Shown: positions 9,848-20,397 of the stretch, piece by piece | Numbering within the stretch: position 1 is the first letter of the stretch | Layout: each line of letters begins with the position of its first letter | Origin: CALMEC01 sp964628685 | Lineage (GTDB): Bacteria; Actinomycetota; Thermoleophilia; Miltoncostaeales; Miltoncostaeaceae | NCBI GenBank assembly: GCA_964628685.1 | Contig: CAZVNM010000002.1 | Coordinates: forward strand, 496,001 to 560,000 | Direction: 5' to 3' | DNA: 64,000 bases | Position numbers and translations under genes: made by a program | Notes under the pieces: generated by a model | Told to the model about the DNA's origin: nothing | What the model saw: only the letters and a program-made list of their open reading frames with translations | The model's database searches: none

Positions 9848-10803
9848 GCGAGGCCGCGGCCACACTCGACCCGGGGATCCCACCCCAGGACGAGAAGAAG
9901 AGCACGTTCAAGTACTACGTCTGGGGTTTCCTCGCCCTCCTGGTCGCCTGGACCGTGGTCGTCGCCATCAACGGCGACTGGTCGGCGCCCAAGGACGCGG
10001 CGGGCGAGTCCACGCTCAAGCCGCAGAACGAGTTCGCCCTGCCCGCCTGGCTCGACCTGAAGTTCGGCCCGATCGACATGTCGATCAACAAGGCCGTCGC
10101 CTACCTGATGCTCGCCTCGCTGCTGTCGATCCTCGTCGGGATCTTCGTCGTGCGCGGCGGCATGAAGCTCCGCCCGACGCGCGCGCAGAACATCGTCGAG
10201 GCCCTCTACGACTTCAGCGACAAGCAGATCGCCAAGGCGACGCTGGGCGAGAAGATGTTCAGCAAGTACTTCCCGTACGTCGCGACCATCTTCCTGTTCA
10301 TCCTGATCAACAACCTGATCAGCTTCGTCCCGCTCCCGGGCGGTGAGCACAAGAGTTTCCTCGGCGTGCCCGACCTCGCCCTCTACGCGGCGACCGGCAA
10401 CATCAACGTCACCCTCGCCCTCTCGGCGGTCACGTTCCTGCTCTACAACTACGAGGGCATCCGGGAGCACGGGTTCGGCGGCTACATCAAGACGTTCATG
10501 CCCGGTGGTGACATCCACCCGGTGATGAAGGTCTTCGTGATGGTCCTGGAGATGGTCTCCAACGCCATCCGCCTGGTCAGCCTGGCCGTCCGACTCTTCG
10601 CCAACATGCTGGCCGGCCACATGCTGATCATCATGGCCGCCGGCTTCACCATCATCCTCGGCAACTACGCGGGGGCACTGGCGATCCCGTTCGGACTGTT
10701 CTTCTACCTGTTCGAGGTCCTCCTGGTCGCGGGTCTCCAGGCGTTCATCTTCGCGATGCTGAGCGGCATCTACATCGGCTTCGCGACCTCCCCCTCCCAC
10801 TAG
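9844..10803 (+). CDS. atpB: ATP synthase Fo subunit a
   Basis: This 319-residue membrane subunit forms the proton half-channels next to the c-ring. The essential arginine is Arg250 in AVRLFANMLAGH, in the conserved fifth helix, preceded by VLEMVSNAIRLVSLA. The C-terminal helix (LFFYLFEVLLVAGLQAFIFAMLSGIYI) is also typical. The N-terminus is longer than in E. coli, with a first span around YYVWGFLALLVAWTVVVA and a short extracytoplasmic stretch. It starts within the stop of the atpI-like gene and is followed 25 bp later by atpE. Confidence 0.97.
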   Translation: MSEAAATLDPGIPPQDEKKSTFKYYVWGFLALLVAWTVVVAINGDWSAPKDAAGESTLKPQNEFALPAWLDLKFGPIDMSINKAVAYLMLASLLSILVGIFVVRGGMKLRPTRAQNIVEALYDFSDKQIAKATLGEKMFSKYFPYVATIFLFILINNLISFVPLPGGEHKSFLGVPDLALYAATGNINVTLALSAVTFLLYNYEGIREHGFGGYIKTFMPGGDIHPVMKVFVMVLEMVSNAIRLVSLAVRLFANMLAGHMLIIMAAGFTIILGNYAGALAIPFGLFFYLFEVLLVAGLQAFIFAMLSGIYIGFATSPSH

Positions 10804-10828
10804 ACAACACCACGAAGGGACAACTCAA

Positions 10829-11074
10829 GTGGCACTTGAAGGCAACATCGTTGACGCGGCGAAGGCGCTCTCACTCGGCCTCGCCACCGGTTTCGGCGCC
10901 ATTGGACCGGGTGTCGGCGTGGGCTACCTGATGGGTAAGACCATCGAGTCCGTCGCCCGCCAGCCGGAGCTCCGCGGCGACCTCATGGGAATCATGTTCC
11001 TGGGTCTGGCGCTCACCGAGGCGATCGTGTTCTACGCCCTGCTCATGGGCTTCGTCGCGTTCTTCCTCGCGTAG
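10829..11074 (+). CDS. atpE: ATP synthase Fo subunit c
   Basis: This 81-residue hairpin of two membrane helices forms the rotor ring. The proton-carrying carboxylate is Glu64 in ALTEAIVFYALL. The first helix has the glycine pattern GLATGFGAIGPGVGVG, and the polar loop is ARQPELRGDL. No Na+-binding ligand set is evident, so it is probably proton-coupled. The start is GTG at 10829 with an AAGGGA ribosome site nine bases upstream. The c subunit must be made in large excess, and the 25-bp spacer before it may carry translational enhancement. Confidence 0.97.
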   Translation: MALEGNIVDAAKALSLGLATGFGAIGPGVGVGYLMGKTIESVARQPELRGDLMGIMFLGLALTEAIVFYALLMGFVAFFLA

Positions 11075-11077
11075 ATC

Positions 11078-11650
11078 ATGGATCCACTGTCACTGGGATT
11101 GTCGGTCGTCGCCGCCACCGAGGGTGAGGGCGACAACCCGCTCCTCTCACCCAGCCCGGGACTGATGATCTGGACGGTCATCCTCTTCTTCCTGACGCTG
11201 TTCATCCTGAAGAAGTTCGTCTTCGGCCCGGTCGGGGAGATGATCGAGAAGCGCCGCAGCAAGATCCAGGCGGACCTGGAGGAGGCCGAGACCAGCCGCG
11301 ACGAGGCCGTCCGGATGCTCGAGGACTACAAGGTGCAGCTGGCCGAGGCCCGCAAGGAGGCCGACGAGCTGCGTGACCGCGGTCGCCGCGAGGGCGAGCG
11401 CGAGCGCGCATCCATCGTCACGGCGGCGGAGGGTCAGCGCGAGCGGATCCTCACCGACGCCTCGCAGCAGGCCGAGGCACACGGCAAGGCGGCTCTGGCG
11501 TCGGTGCGTGACGACGTCGCGGCCATCGCGCTGGCAGCGGCCGAGAAGGTCACCCGCAAGTCGATGACCGACGACGATCACCGTCGCATGGTCGAGGATG
11601 CCCTCAGGGAGATCGACCTCTCCGGGGCAGGGGGGTCCGCACCCGCGTGA
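11078..11650 (+). CDS. atpF: ATP synthase Fo subunit b
   Basis: This 190-residue peripheral stalk subunit has one membrane span (about residues 27-47, LMIWTVILFFLTLFILKKFVF) followed by a long charged coiled coil (EKRRSKIQADLEEAETSRDE onward) that reaches the delta subunit at the top of F1. It starts three bases after the atpE stop and overlaps the atpH start (GTGA). Only one b gene is present, so the stalk is presumably a homodimer. Confidence 0.96.
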   Translation: MDPLSLGLSVVAATEGEGDNPLLSPSPGLMIWTVILFFLTLFILKKFVFGPVGEMIEKRRSKIQADLEEAETSRDEAVRMLEDYKVQLAEARKEADELRDRGRREGERERASIVTAAEGQRERILTDASQQAEAHGKAALASVRDDVAAIALAAAEKVTRKSMTDDDHRRMVEDALREIDLSGAGGSAPA

Positions 11651-12180
11651 GCGTTGCGACCACCTACGCCGAGGCCCTCTTCCAGGCCGCCGACCACGCC
11701 GCCGCGGTCGACCTCGTGTCGGCCGACCTCGCGGGTGTCCGTGAGGCGATCGCCCCCGGAACCGAGGTCGGACGCGTCCTGCTCAACCCGAAGGTCGACT
11801 CCGCCGCCAAGAAGGCCGCGATCGACGGGTTGACCGAGACCACCCACTCGCTGACCGTCAACCTGCTCCGCGTCCTGGTGGACCGGGGCCGGCTGGACGA
11901 GATCCCCGCGATCGCCGACGCGTTCAGCGCACGCGTCGACCAGGCGGCCGGTCAGATCGCCGTCGAGGTCACCAGCGCGGTGCCCCTGCCCGACGACCTG
12001 CGCGCTCAGGTCGTCGACCGCATCACCCAGCAGACCGGCCGTGCCGCCAAGATCACCGAGCGGGTCGATCCCGACATCATCGGTGGCCTCGTGCTGCGCG
12101 TGGGACCCGTCGTCACCGACGCGTCCGTGCGTGGACGCCTGCGCAGTCTGCGCAGGTCGATCACCGGCACCCATTCGTAG
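11647..12180 (+). CDS. atpH: ATP synthase F1 subunit delta
   Basis: This 177-residue subunit joins the peripheral stalk to the alpha3-beta3 head. The N-terminal helical bundle starts VATTYAEALFQAADHA, and the C-terminal region contains the OSCP/delta signature around IIGGLVLRVGPVVTDASVRGRLRSLRRSI. The GTG start overlaps the atpF stop. Its length matches stand-alone delta subunits, unlike the fused b-delta protein of mycobacteria. Confidence 0.95.
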   Translation: MSVATTYAEALFQAADHAAAVDLVSADLAGVREAIAPGTEVGRVLLNPKVDSAAKKAAIDGLTETTHSLTVNLLRVLVDRGRLDEIPAIADAFSARVDQAAGQIAVEVTSAVPLPDDLRAQVVDRITQQTGRAAKITERVDPDIIGGLVLRVGPVVTDASVRGRLRSLRRSITGTHS

Positions 12181-12213
12181 AACCACCGAACCGAGGAACC
12201 GAGAGAACAGCCG

Positions 12214-13839
12214 ATGGAGCTTCGACCCGACGAGATCACAAAGGTCCTTCGCCAGCAGATCGAGCAGTACACGGGCGAGATCGACACCGAGGAGGTGGGG
12301 ACCGTCCTGCAGGTCGGTGACGGCATCGCCCGCGTCCACGGTCTGGAGAACTGCGTCGCGCTCGAGATGCTCGAGCTGCCGCACGGGGTGACCGGCCTCG
12401 CCCTCAACCTCGAGGAGGACAACGTCGGCGTCGTGCTCCTGGGTGAGGACACCCTCATCAAGGAGGGCGACCCGGTGCGGCGCACCGGCAAGGTCATCCA
12501 GGTGCCGGTGGGCGACGCGCTGCTCGGCCGCGTGGTCGACCCGCTCGGCAACCCGCTCGACGACCGCGGTCCCATCGAGACCGCCGAGACCCGCCCGGTC
12601 GAGTTCAAGGCCCCCGGCGTCGTACAGCGTCAGCCGGTCACCGAGCCGCTGCAGACGGGCCTCAAGGCCATCGACGCGCTCATCCCGATCGGCCGCGGAC
12701 AGCGCGAGCTCATCATCGGCGACCGTGGCACGGGCAAGACGACCATCGCGCTCGACACGATCATCAACCAGCGCGGCAAGGACGTCGTGTGCGTCTACGT
12801 CGCGATCGGCCAGAAGGCGTCGACCGTCGCCTCCCTGGTGCAGCGTCTGCGTGACGCCGGCGCCATGGACTACACCATCGTGGTCGTGGCCAGCGCCTCC
12901 GCCAGCGCCCCGCTCAAGTACCTGGCGCCGTACGCCGGCGCCGCCATGGGCGAGTTCTTCACCTACAACGGCAAGCACGCCCTCTGCGTCTACGACGACC
13001 TCTCCAAGCAGGCCGACGCATACCGTCAGATGTCGCTGCTGCTTCGCCGCCCGCCGGGCCGCGAGGCGTTCCCCGGTGACGTCTTCTACCTGCACTCCCG
13101 TCTGCTGGAGCGGGCCTGCAAGCTCAGCGACGACCTGGGCGGCGGGTCGCTCACCGCGCTCCCGATCATCGAGACCCAGGCCGGTGACGTGTCGGCGTAC
13201 ATCCCGACCAACGTCATCTCCATCACCGACGGCCAGATCTTCCTCGAGAGCAAGCTCTTCTACCAGGGCGTGCGCCCGGCGGTGAACGTCGGCATCTCGG
13301 TGTCCCGCGTCGGTGGTAACGCCCAGGTCAAGGCCATGCGCAAGGTCGCCGGCCGCATGAAGCTGGAGCTCGCCCAGTACCGCGACCTCGAGGCCTTCGC
13401 GCAGTTCGGCTCCGAGCTTGACGCCTCCACCCAGAAGACCCTGGCCCGCGGCGCCCGTCAGGTCGCCACGCTCAACCAGCCCGTCTTCCAGCCGTGGCCC
13501 GTCGAGGAGCAGGTCGCGATCATCTCCGCGGCCAACGAGGGCTTCCTGGACGACATCGATCCGCTCGAGGTCCCCAAGTTCAACGACGACCTTCGCGCCG
13601 CGCTTCGCGAGGAGGGCAAGATCCTTCCGGCGATCGCCGATTCGAAGGAGCTCTCGGACGACAACGCCAAGGCGCTCGAGGACTTCATCAAGCGGTTCAA
13701 GAGCCAGCGGATGGGCACCGGCGTCGGTGACCGGACCGAGGCCGAGGAGCGTGAGCTCGCCGATGCGGCGGCCAAGATCGAGCAGGCCGAGGCCGACGTC
13801 GCCGACGGCCCGGACGCCAAGGACGACGCGGCGGCGTAA
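12214..13839 (+). CDS. atpA: ATP synthase F1 subunit alpha
   Basis: This 541-residue non-catalytic nucleotide-binding subunit has its P-loop at residues 169-176 (GDRGTGKT) and the conserved ERACKLSDDLGGGSLTALPIIETQ stretch of the alpha subunit. The N-terminal barrel (VGTVLQVGDGIARVHGLEN) and C-terminal helices are intact. The acidic, alanine-rich tail after about residue 505 (EQAEADVADGPDAKDDAAA) is longer than in E. coli. It starts with ATG at 12214, 33 bp after atpH, and its stop overlaps the atpG start (TAATG). Confidence 0.98.
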   Translation: MELRPDEITKVLRQQIEQYTGEIDTEEVGTVLQVGDGIARVHGLENCVALEMLELPHGVTGLALNLEEDNVGVVLLGEDTLIKEGDPVRRTGKVIQVPVGDALLGRVVDPLGNPLDDRGPIETAETRPVEFKAPGVVQRQPVTEPLQTGLKAIDALIPIGRGQRELIIGDRGTGKTTIALDTIINQRGKDVVCVYVAIGQKASTVASLVQRLRDAGAMDYTIVVVASASASAPLKYLAPYAGAAMGEFFTYNGKHALCVYDDLSKQADAYRQMSLLLRRPPGREAFPGDVFYLHSRLLERACKLSDDLGGGSLTALPIIETQAGDVSAYIPTNVISITDGQIFLESKLFYQGVRPAVNVGISVSRVGGNAQVKAMRKVAGRMKLELAQYRDLEAFAQFGSELDASTQKTLARGARQVATLNQPVFQPWPVEEQVAIISAANEGFLDDIDPLEVPKFNDDLRAALREEGKILPAIADSKELSDDNAKALEDFIKRFKSQRMGTGVGDRTEAEERELADAAAKIEQAEADVADGPDAKDDAAA

Positions 13840-14744
13840 TGGCCTCCTCACGTGACATCAAACGGCGGATCGACTCGATCCGCGGCACCCGCAAGATCAC
13901 CCGCGCGATGGAGCTCGTCGCCTCGGCGAAGCTCCGCCGGGGGCAGGACCGCATCGAGTCGCTGCGTCCCTACGCCAAGTCGCTGCGCCTGCTCATGATC
14001 CACGCGGCGCGCCACAGCCGTGAGGCCCGCGGGCTTCCGCTCCTCGAGGAGCGCGAGCAGGTCCGCAAGGGCGTCGTCGTGACCATCACCGGCGACCGTG
14101 GCCTCGCGGGCGCATTCAACGTCAACATCCTGCGGCGTGCGCAGCAGGTGGCGGCAGAGATGCGCGAGCAGGGGGCCGAGGAGGTCGTGTTCGTCGCGGT
14201 CGGCAAGAAGGGCATCGGCACCCTGCGCTTCCGGGGCCTCACGATCGACCAGTCGTTCGAGGGCTTCTCGGTGGCGCCGGTGTTCTCCGACGCCCAGAGT
14301 GTGGCCGACCACCTGGTCCACCAGTTCACCGAGGGCGGCTACGACCGCGTGGTGCTCGTCTACAACGAGTTCAAGTCGGTGATGGAGCAGCGCGTCGTCG
14401 ACGAGCAGCTCCTGCCGATTCCGCGGCAGATCATGGAGGACGAGGACCTGGATGGCGACGGGGAGCCCGACGTCCAGGAGCGCAGCGCCATGACGCTCTT
14501 CGAGCCGGACGCCCAGACGGTGCTCGAGACGCTGCTTCCCACCTACATCGAGAACACCATCTTCCGTGCGCTCCTCGAGAGCGCCGCCGCCGAGCTCGCG
14601 GCGCGCCGCACCGCGATGCGCAACGCGACCGACAACGCCGGCGTGCTGATCGACCAGTACACCCTTGCGATGAACCGCGCGCGCCAGGCCGCGATCACCC
14701 AGGAGATCCTGGAGGTCGTGGCGGGTGCGGACGCCCTGAAGTAA
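13839..14744 (+). CDS. atpG: ATP synthase F1 subunit gamma
   Basis: This 301-residue central rotor shaft has the conserved N-terminal coiled coil (DIKRRIDSIRGTRKITRAMELVASAKLRR) and the C-terminal coiled coil (TDNAGVLIDQYTLAMNRARQAAITQEILEVVAGADAL). A central insertion around residues 200-216 (MEDEDLDGDGEPDVQERS) is acidic and looks like a lineage-specific loop. Such loops in other actinobacterial gamma subunits affect ATPase latency, but that role here is inference. The ATG overlaps the atpA stop. Confidence 0.97.
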   Translation: MASSRDIKRRIDSIRGTRKITRAMELVASAKLRRGQDRIESLRPYAKSLRLLMIHAARHSREARGLPLLEEREQVRKGVVVTITGDRGLAGAFNVNILRRAQQVAAEMREQGAEEVVFVAVGKKGIGTLRFRGLTIDQSFEGFSVAPVFSDAQSVADHLVHQFTEGGYDRVVLVYNEFKSVMEQRVVDEQLLPIPRQIMEDEDLDGDGEPDVQERSAMTLFEPDAQTVLETLLPTYIENTIFRALLESAAAELAARRTAMRNATDNAGVLIDQYTLAMNRARQAAITQEILEVVAGADALK

Positions 14745-14771
14745 TCCAACCGACGAACGAGGACCTGACGA

Positions 14772-16174
<1,403 letters not shown>

Positions 16175-16178
<4 letters not shown>

Positions 16179-16618
16179 GCACCGCCGCACCCCAGACGGA
16201 CCGGCGCATGCTGTCGGTCCGCATCCTCACCCCCGAGGGCGCCGCGTTCGAGGGCGACGTCTACATGGTCGTCGCGCCGAGCGTGCAGGGCGAGGTGGGC
16301 CTCCTGCCGCGTCACGCCCCGCTCATCGCGGAGCTGAAGGTGGGGGACGTCCGGCTGAAGGACGCCGAGGAGAACGTCACGGTCTACGCCACCACCGAGG
16401 GGTACCTCTCGCTGGAGGCCGACCACGTGCTCATCATGGTCGCCCAGGCGGAGCTCGCCTCTGGCATCGACCGTGCCCGTGCCGAGAAGCAGCTGGAGCG
16501 CGCCGAGAACGATCTGGCGAACGCCGGCGAGGACGCCGCCCTGCGGATGGCCGCCGAGAACCGGAAGGTGCGAAACGCCAACCGGCTGCGCGTGTTGGAG
16601 AAGTACGGCCAGAGCTGA
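16175..16618 (+). CDS. atpC: ATP synthase F1 subunit epsilon
   Basis: This 147-residue regulatory subunit has an N-terminal beta sandwich (LSVRILTPEGAAFEGDVYMVVAPSVQGEVGLLPRHAPLI) and a C-terminal two-helix arm (ASGIDRARAEKQLERAENDL onward) that can inhibit ATP hydrolysis. The GTG at 16175 overlaps the atpD stop. It is the last gene of the operon and is followed by a hairpin. Confidence 0.95.
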
Positions 16619-16644
16619 GAGAACGCTCGGAGCCACGTGTCACG

Positions 16645-16670
16645 GAGGGGCCGCCATCGCGCGGCCCCTC
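16645..16670 (+). terminator. Terminator of the ATP synthase operon
   Basis: A perfect 10-bp stem (GAGGGGCCGC / GCGGCCCCTC) has a 6-base loop, 26 bases after the atpC stop, followed by a short T-containing stretch (GTCATTTCC). The 180 bp from here to the convergent cupin gene shows no gene. Confidence 0.75.
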
Positions 16671-16849
16671 GTCATTTCCGGGCAGACGGCGGCGGGAGGG
16701 TGCGCTTCCGTCGGCCATGCCGTGCGTTGCCCGGCGGTTCGCGGTTCCCGGCGGCCCGCGAGACGGCGTCGGGCGAGATCCGTGCCGCGGAGCGGTGCGG
16801 CCATGCCCGGGCATCGCCGCGCCGCTCCACCGGTGGCGGGGGTTGGGCC

Positions 16850-17326
16850 TCAGGCCTCCTGATCGGGATGCCGGACGTCGGGCTGAACCGTCCATTCGGG
16901 CGGCTCGTCCCGACCGGCCTCCTCATCGGCCTCGGCGTCCTCGGCGGTCGCCTGGACGATCCCCTGCGCGTGATGCACGGGGGCGTACACGGCGTACAGG
17001 CGAAGCGGCTCGTCACCGGTGTTGATCACGTCGTGCCACACACCTGCGGGCACCTGGATGGCCCAGTCATCGTCGACGTCCTGCTCGAAGTCGAGCTGGT
17101 CCTGCGACGGACCCATCACGCAGCGGCCCTCCCCGGACTCGAGGCGCAGGAACTGGTCGGTGTCGGGGTGGACCTCCATCCCGATCGAGCCGCCCGGGGG
17201 GATCGTCATGAGCGTGACCTGGAGGTACCTCCCGGTCCAGGCGACGGCGCGATAGGCGTCGTTGTCATCGGTGGCCTGCTCGATGTCGAAGGCGTTGGGG
17301 CGGGGCCCCGGGTCGGTGATCGCCAT
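16850..17326 (-). CDS. Cupin-domain protein
   Basis: This 158-residue single-domain cupin has the metal-site motif EVHPDTDQFLRLESGEG in its first half and VPAGVWHDVINTGDEPLRLYAVYAP in its second. This matches small manganese-type cupins of unknown substrate that resemble the mannose-6-phosphate isomerase C-terminus. The acidic C-terminal tail (EDAEADEEAGRDEPPEW) is probably disordered. The ATG at 17326 follows an AAAGGC site. It is a single gene convergent with the ATP synthase operon. Confidence 0.82.
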   Translation of the reverse strand: MAITDPGPRPNAFDIEQATDDNDAYRAVAWTGRYLQVTLMTIPPGGSIGMEVHPDTDQFLRLESGEGRCVMGPSQDQLDFEQDVDDDWAIQVPAGVWHDVINTGDEPLRLYAVYAPVHHAQGIVQATAEDAEADEEAGRDEPPEWTVQPDVRHPDQEA

Positions 17327-17542
17327 GGTGGGAGTGCCTTTCGGTTGGTGTGGGTGTCGGGACGGGTCGATCCGCCTCGGGGCCCTGAGCGTACGCGGTG
17401 CCCGTTGGCGGGGACTCTTCGCGATTGCGCAGCTCGGCGGGCGCGGCACGCGTCACCGACATTGCGGAGAAGTCGTGTGAGCGTGCCCAACATGACGTGA
17501 CCGCCGCATGGGTGGACGGCGCGGGTGGAGGGGTGCCCGCGA

Positions 17543-19852
17543 TCATCGTTTCGGGCGTCGTCCGCCCCGCGCGCACGACGGGCGCCGCAGGAGGCGCATG
17601 CCGTTGCCGATCACCAGCAGGCTCGTCCCCATGTCGGCCAGCACCGCGAGCCACAGCGACACCACGCCCGCGAGCGTCAGGGCGAAGAACACCGCCTTGA
17701 TCCCGATGGCGAGGACGATGTTCTGCCACAGCACGTGACCGGTGTGCGTCGAGATGCGCAGGAACTCCGGGATGCGACGCGGGTCGTCGTCCATCACCGC
17801 CACGTCGGCGGTCTCGATGGCGGTGTCGGTGCCGGCCGCGCCCATGGCGATGGCGAGGTCGGCGCGCGCCATGGCCGGCGCGTCGTTGACGCCGTCGCCC
17901 ACCATCGCGACCGGACCGTGCCGGGTGACGAGCTCGGCGATGGCCGCCAGCTTGTCATCGGGAAGGAGCTCACCGCGGGCGTCGTCGATGCCCACACGGT
18001 CGGCGATCGCGGCGACCGTGCGGTGGTTGTCGCCGCTCAGCATCACCGTCTCGACGCCCATGCCGTGCAGCTCGTCGACGGCCGCGACGCTCGAGTCCTT
18101 CAGGTCGTCGGCCACCGCCAGCACCGCCAGCGGACGCTCCCCGTCCATCAGCACCACCGCCGTGCTCGCACCGGCCTCCAGCCGGTCGAGGTGCGCCTCG
18201 ACCGCGGGTGAGCAGCGGCCCGCGTCCTCGAGCATCGCGTGGTTTCCGATCGCGTACGTGGCGCCGTCGACCCGTGCGGTGATGCCTCGGCCGGGGGTCG
18301 TCGCGACGTCGGTCGCACGCAGGGGTGCGGCGGTCGTCGCCCGGGCGATGGCGTGCGCCACCGGATGCTCGGAGTGCGCCTCGATCGACGCGGCGATGTG
18401 GAGGAGCTCGTCGTCGGCGCGGTCATCCGTCAGGTTGACGAACGCGACGAGCGTCGGCCGGCCGACCGTGACCGTCCCGGTCTTGTCGAGCGCGACGGTG
18501 CGGATGCGCCGGGCGTTTTCCAGGTGCACGCCGCCCTTCACCAGGATGCCGCGGCGGGCCGCGCCCCCCAGCCCCGCCACGACGGTGACGGGTGTCGAGA
18601 TGACGAGCGCGCAGGGGCATGCGAGCACCAGGAGCACCAGGGCACGGTAGAACCAGTCGCGCCACGACCAGCCGGCGACGAGGGGCGGCAGGACCGCCAC
18701 CACGATGGCCGTCAGGAAGACGATCGGCGTGTAGACGGCGGCGAACCGGTCGACGAAGCGCTGCGCCGGCGCCCGCTCGGACTCCGCCGCCTGGATGGAT
18801 GCGGCGATGCGGTCGAGGGTGCCCTCGCCACGCGGCGCGGTCACGCGCACCTGCAGCGACCCGCGCTGGTTGATCGTGCCGGCGAAGACCTGGTCGCCCG
18901 CGGCCTTGGCGACCGGGACCGACTCCCCGGTGATCGGCGCCTGGTCGACGGTGCTCGTCCCCTCGACGACCTCACCGTCCAGCGCGATGCGCTCGCCCGG
19001 CCGGACGAGGACCACGGCACCCAGGGTGATCGACTCGGTCGGCGTGTCGATCCACCCGTCGCCCACGCGCAGATGCGCCGTCTCGGGGGCCAGACGAACG
19101 AGGCTGCGGATGGCGTTTCGCGCGCGGTCCAGGCTGAGCGCCTCGATCATCTCGGCGACGCCGAAGAGCCAGATGACCACCGCCGCCTCGGGCCACTGGC
19201 CGATGATGACCGCGCCGATCACGGCCACCGACATGAGCAGGCTGATGGTGAGCTTGCCCGACACGAGCGCACGGGCGCCGCTTCGCAGGGTGGGAAGGCC
19301 GCCCAGCAGGATCGCGCCGAGGACCATCAGGCCGACCGGCCACGAGCGCTCCCCGGCTCCCGTGATGGCGACGATCTCGGACCCGACCGCCAGCACACCG
19401 GCGAGCCCCATGGTGATGAGGGTGCGTCGCGGGATGCGGCCGGCGCCGGCGGCGTCGGCGTCGTCCGCCACGCGGACGGCCGTCATGCCGGTGGTGCGGA
19501 TGGCCTGCGGGATGCGCGCCGGATCGTCCAGATCGTGATGCACGCGGATGCGGCGCGCGACCAGGTCGACCTCGATCGGTCCGACACCCTCGATCGGTGC
19601 CAGCGCCTGGCGGATGAGGCGTTCCTCGTTGGCGCAGCAGAGCTCGTCGATGCGGAACGTCGTCGACGACGCGGTGGACGGGAAGGGCCGCGCCGCGTTG
19701 TCGGTGGGCGTCGTCGGCCGGTCGCGCACGCCGATCGAGCGGGGTCTCACGGGAGCGGTGACCGGGGCGCCATCGTCGCAGCCATCGCAACCACATGCAT
19801 CGCCGGTAGCGGCGGTGGGGTCGTCGGTCCCGGTCGTGGAACGGGTGCTCAT
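17543..19852 (-). CDS. Heavy-metal-exporting P1B-type ATPase (Zn/Cd/Pb class)
   Basis: This 769-residue membrane pump exports divalent heavy metals using ATP. A Cys-rich N-tail (CGCDGCDD) and one HMA-like domain with adjacent Cys72-Cys73 (ELCCANEE) precede the membrane core. The transmembrane metal site is Cys412-Pro-Cys414 (ACPCALVIS), the phosphorylated aspartate is Asp456 (DKTGTVT), the HP motif is SEHPVAHAI and the hinge is GDGVNDAPAMARADLAIAMG. CCxxEE HMA motifs with CPC usually mark Zn/Cd/Pb pumps rather than copper pumps. Its start overlaps the stop of the ArsR-family repressor, so the two form an autoregulated resistance operon. Confidence 0.93.
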   Translation of the reverse strand: MSTRSTTGTDDPTAATGDACGCDGCDDGAPVTAPVRPRSIGVRDRPTTPTDNAARPFPSTASSTTFRIDELCCANEERLIRQALAPIEGVGPIEVDLVARRIRVHHDLDDPARIPQAIRTTGMTAVRVADDADAAGAGRIPRRTLITMGLAGVLAVGSEIVAITGAGERSWPVGLMVLGAILLGGLPTLRSGARALVSGKLTISLLMSVAVIGAVIIGQWPEAAVVIWLFGVAEMIEALSLDRARNAIRSLVRLAPETAHLRVGDGWIDTPTESITLGAVVLVRPGERIALDGEVVEGTSTVDQAPITGESVPVAKAAGDQVFAGTINQRGSLQVRVTAPRGEGTLDRIAASIQAAESERAPAQRFVDRFAAVYTPIVFLTAIVVAVLPPLVAGWSWRDWFYRALVLLVLACPCALVISTPVTVVAGLGGAARRGILVKGGVHLENARRIRTVALDKTGTVTVGRPTLVAFVNLTDDRADDELLHIAASIEAHSEHPVAHAIARATTAAPLRATDVATTPGRGITARVDGATYAIGNHAMLEDAGRCSPAVEAHLDRLEAGASTAVVLMDGERPLAVLAVADDLKDSSVAAVDELHGMGVETVMLSGDNHRTVAAIADRVGIDDARGELLPDDKLAAIAELVTRHGPVAMVGDGVNDAPAMARADLAIAMGAAGTDTAIETADVAVMDDDPRRIPEFLRISTHTGHVLWQNIVLAIGIKAVFFALTLAGVVSLWLAVLADMGTSLLVIGNGMRLLRRPSCARGGRRPKR

Positions 19853-20241
19853 CCGTCATCACCCGCGTGGGACACGTGGTCGACGGTGACGTCCAGGAGC
19901 ATCCGCACGTGGGCATCGGCCAGGCGGTAGTGGATGCGCCGCCCCTCCCGCCGGGTGCGGACGACATCCGCCGTGCGCAGCAGACGCATCGACTGGCTGA
20001 CCGTGTTGTCGCTCACGCCGATCGCGGCCGCCAGGTCGCACACGCAGAGCTCCCCGGCGTCGGCGAGCGCCTGCAACAGGGCGAGGCGTGTGGGGTCTGC
20101 CAGCAGGCGGAAGAGGTCCGCGGCGTCGGCGATGACCTCGGGACGGGGCAGCCGCTCGCGGAGGGCGCTCATGGCGCGGGCGTCCGGAGCGTCGCACCCG
20201 GGTGCGCAGTCGCTCTCGACGGCCGGGTTCATCGTGACCAT
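19849..20241 (-). CDS. ArsR/SmtB-family metal-sensing repressor (CadC-like)
   Basis: This 130-residue winged-helix repressor has the metal-binding ELCVCDL motif (Cys66, Cys68) on its DNA-binding helix and two further N-terminal cysteines (Cys12, Cys16), as in CadC-type Cd/Pb/Zn sensors. The recognition helix is VSDNTVSQSMRLLRTADVV and the wing is RREGRRIHYRLAD. Metal binding should release it from the operator. It overlaps the P-type ATPase it should control. The ATG at 20241 is preferred, and an ATG three codons later is also possible. A dyad operator lies ten bases upstream. Confidence 0.92.
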   Translation of the reverse strand: MVTMNPAVESDCAPGCDAPDARAMSALRERLPRPEVIADAADLFRLLADPTRLALLQALADAGELCVCDLAAAIGVSDNTVSQSMRLLRTADVVRTRREGRRIHYRLADAHVRMLLDVTVDHVSHAGDDG

Positions 20242-20250
20242 CACCCAATG

Positions 20251-20274
20251 ATACCTGTTCAGATGGACAGATAT
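20251..20274 (-). promoter_or_regulatory. ArsR/SmtB-type operator
   Basis: The dyad ATACCTGT-N8-ACAGATAT (7 of 8 arm positions match) is AT-rich and lies just upstream of the repressor start. It fits the imperfect 12-2-12-like operators of CadC/CmtR-class repressors, so autoregulation is likely. Confidence 0.7.
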
Positions 20275-20397
20275 CTGCCGCGGCGCCGTGTCCATCGTTC
20301 GTCGGGGCCGGCCGGTGCACCCGGTCGATGGCGAGCGCTGACGTCGCGGTCGCGTCCGGCGGCCGTCGGTGGGAGACTGGGCGGGGAGGTGGCGCGC

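Noticed and set aside
11578..13851. 757-codon minus-strand frame opposite atpA/atpH
   Set aside because: It is antisense to genes with certain identity and has shadow composition. Such frames are expected in high-GC DNA.
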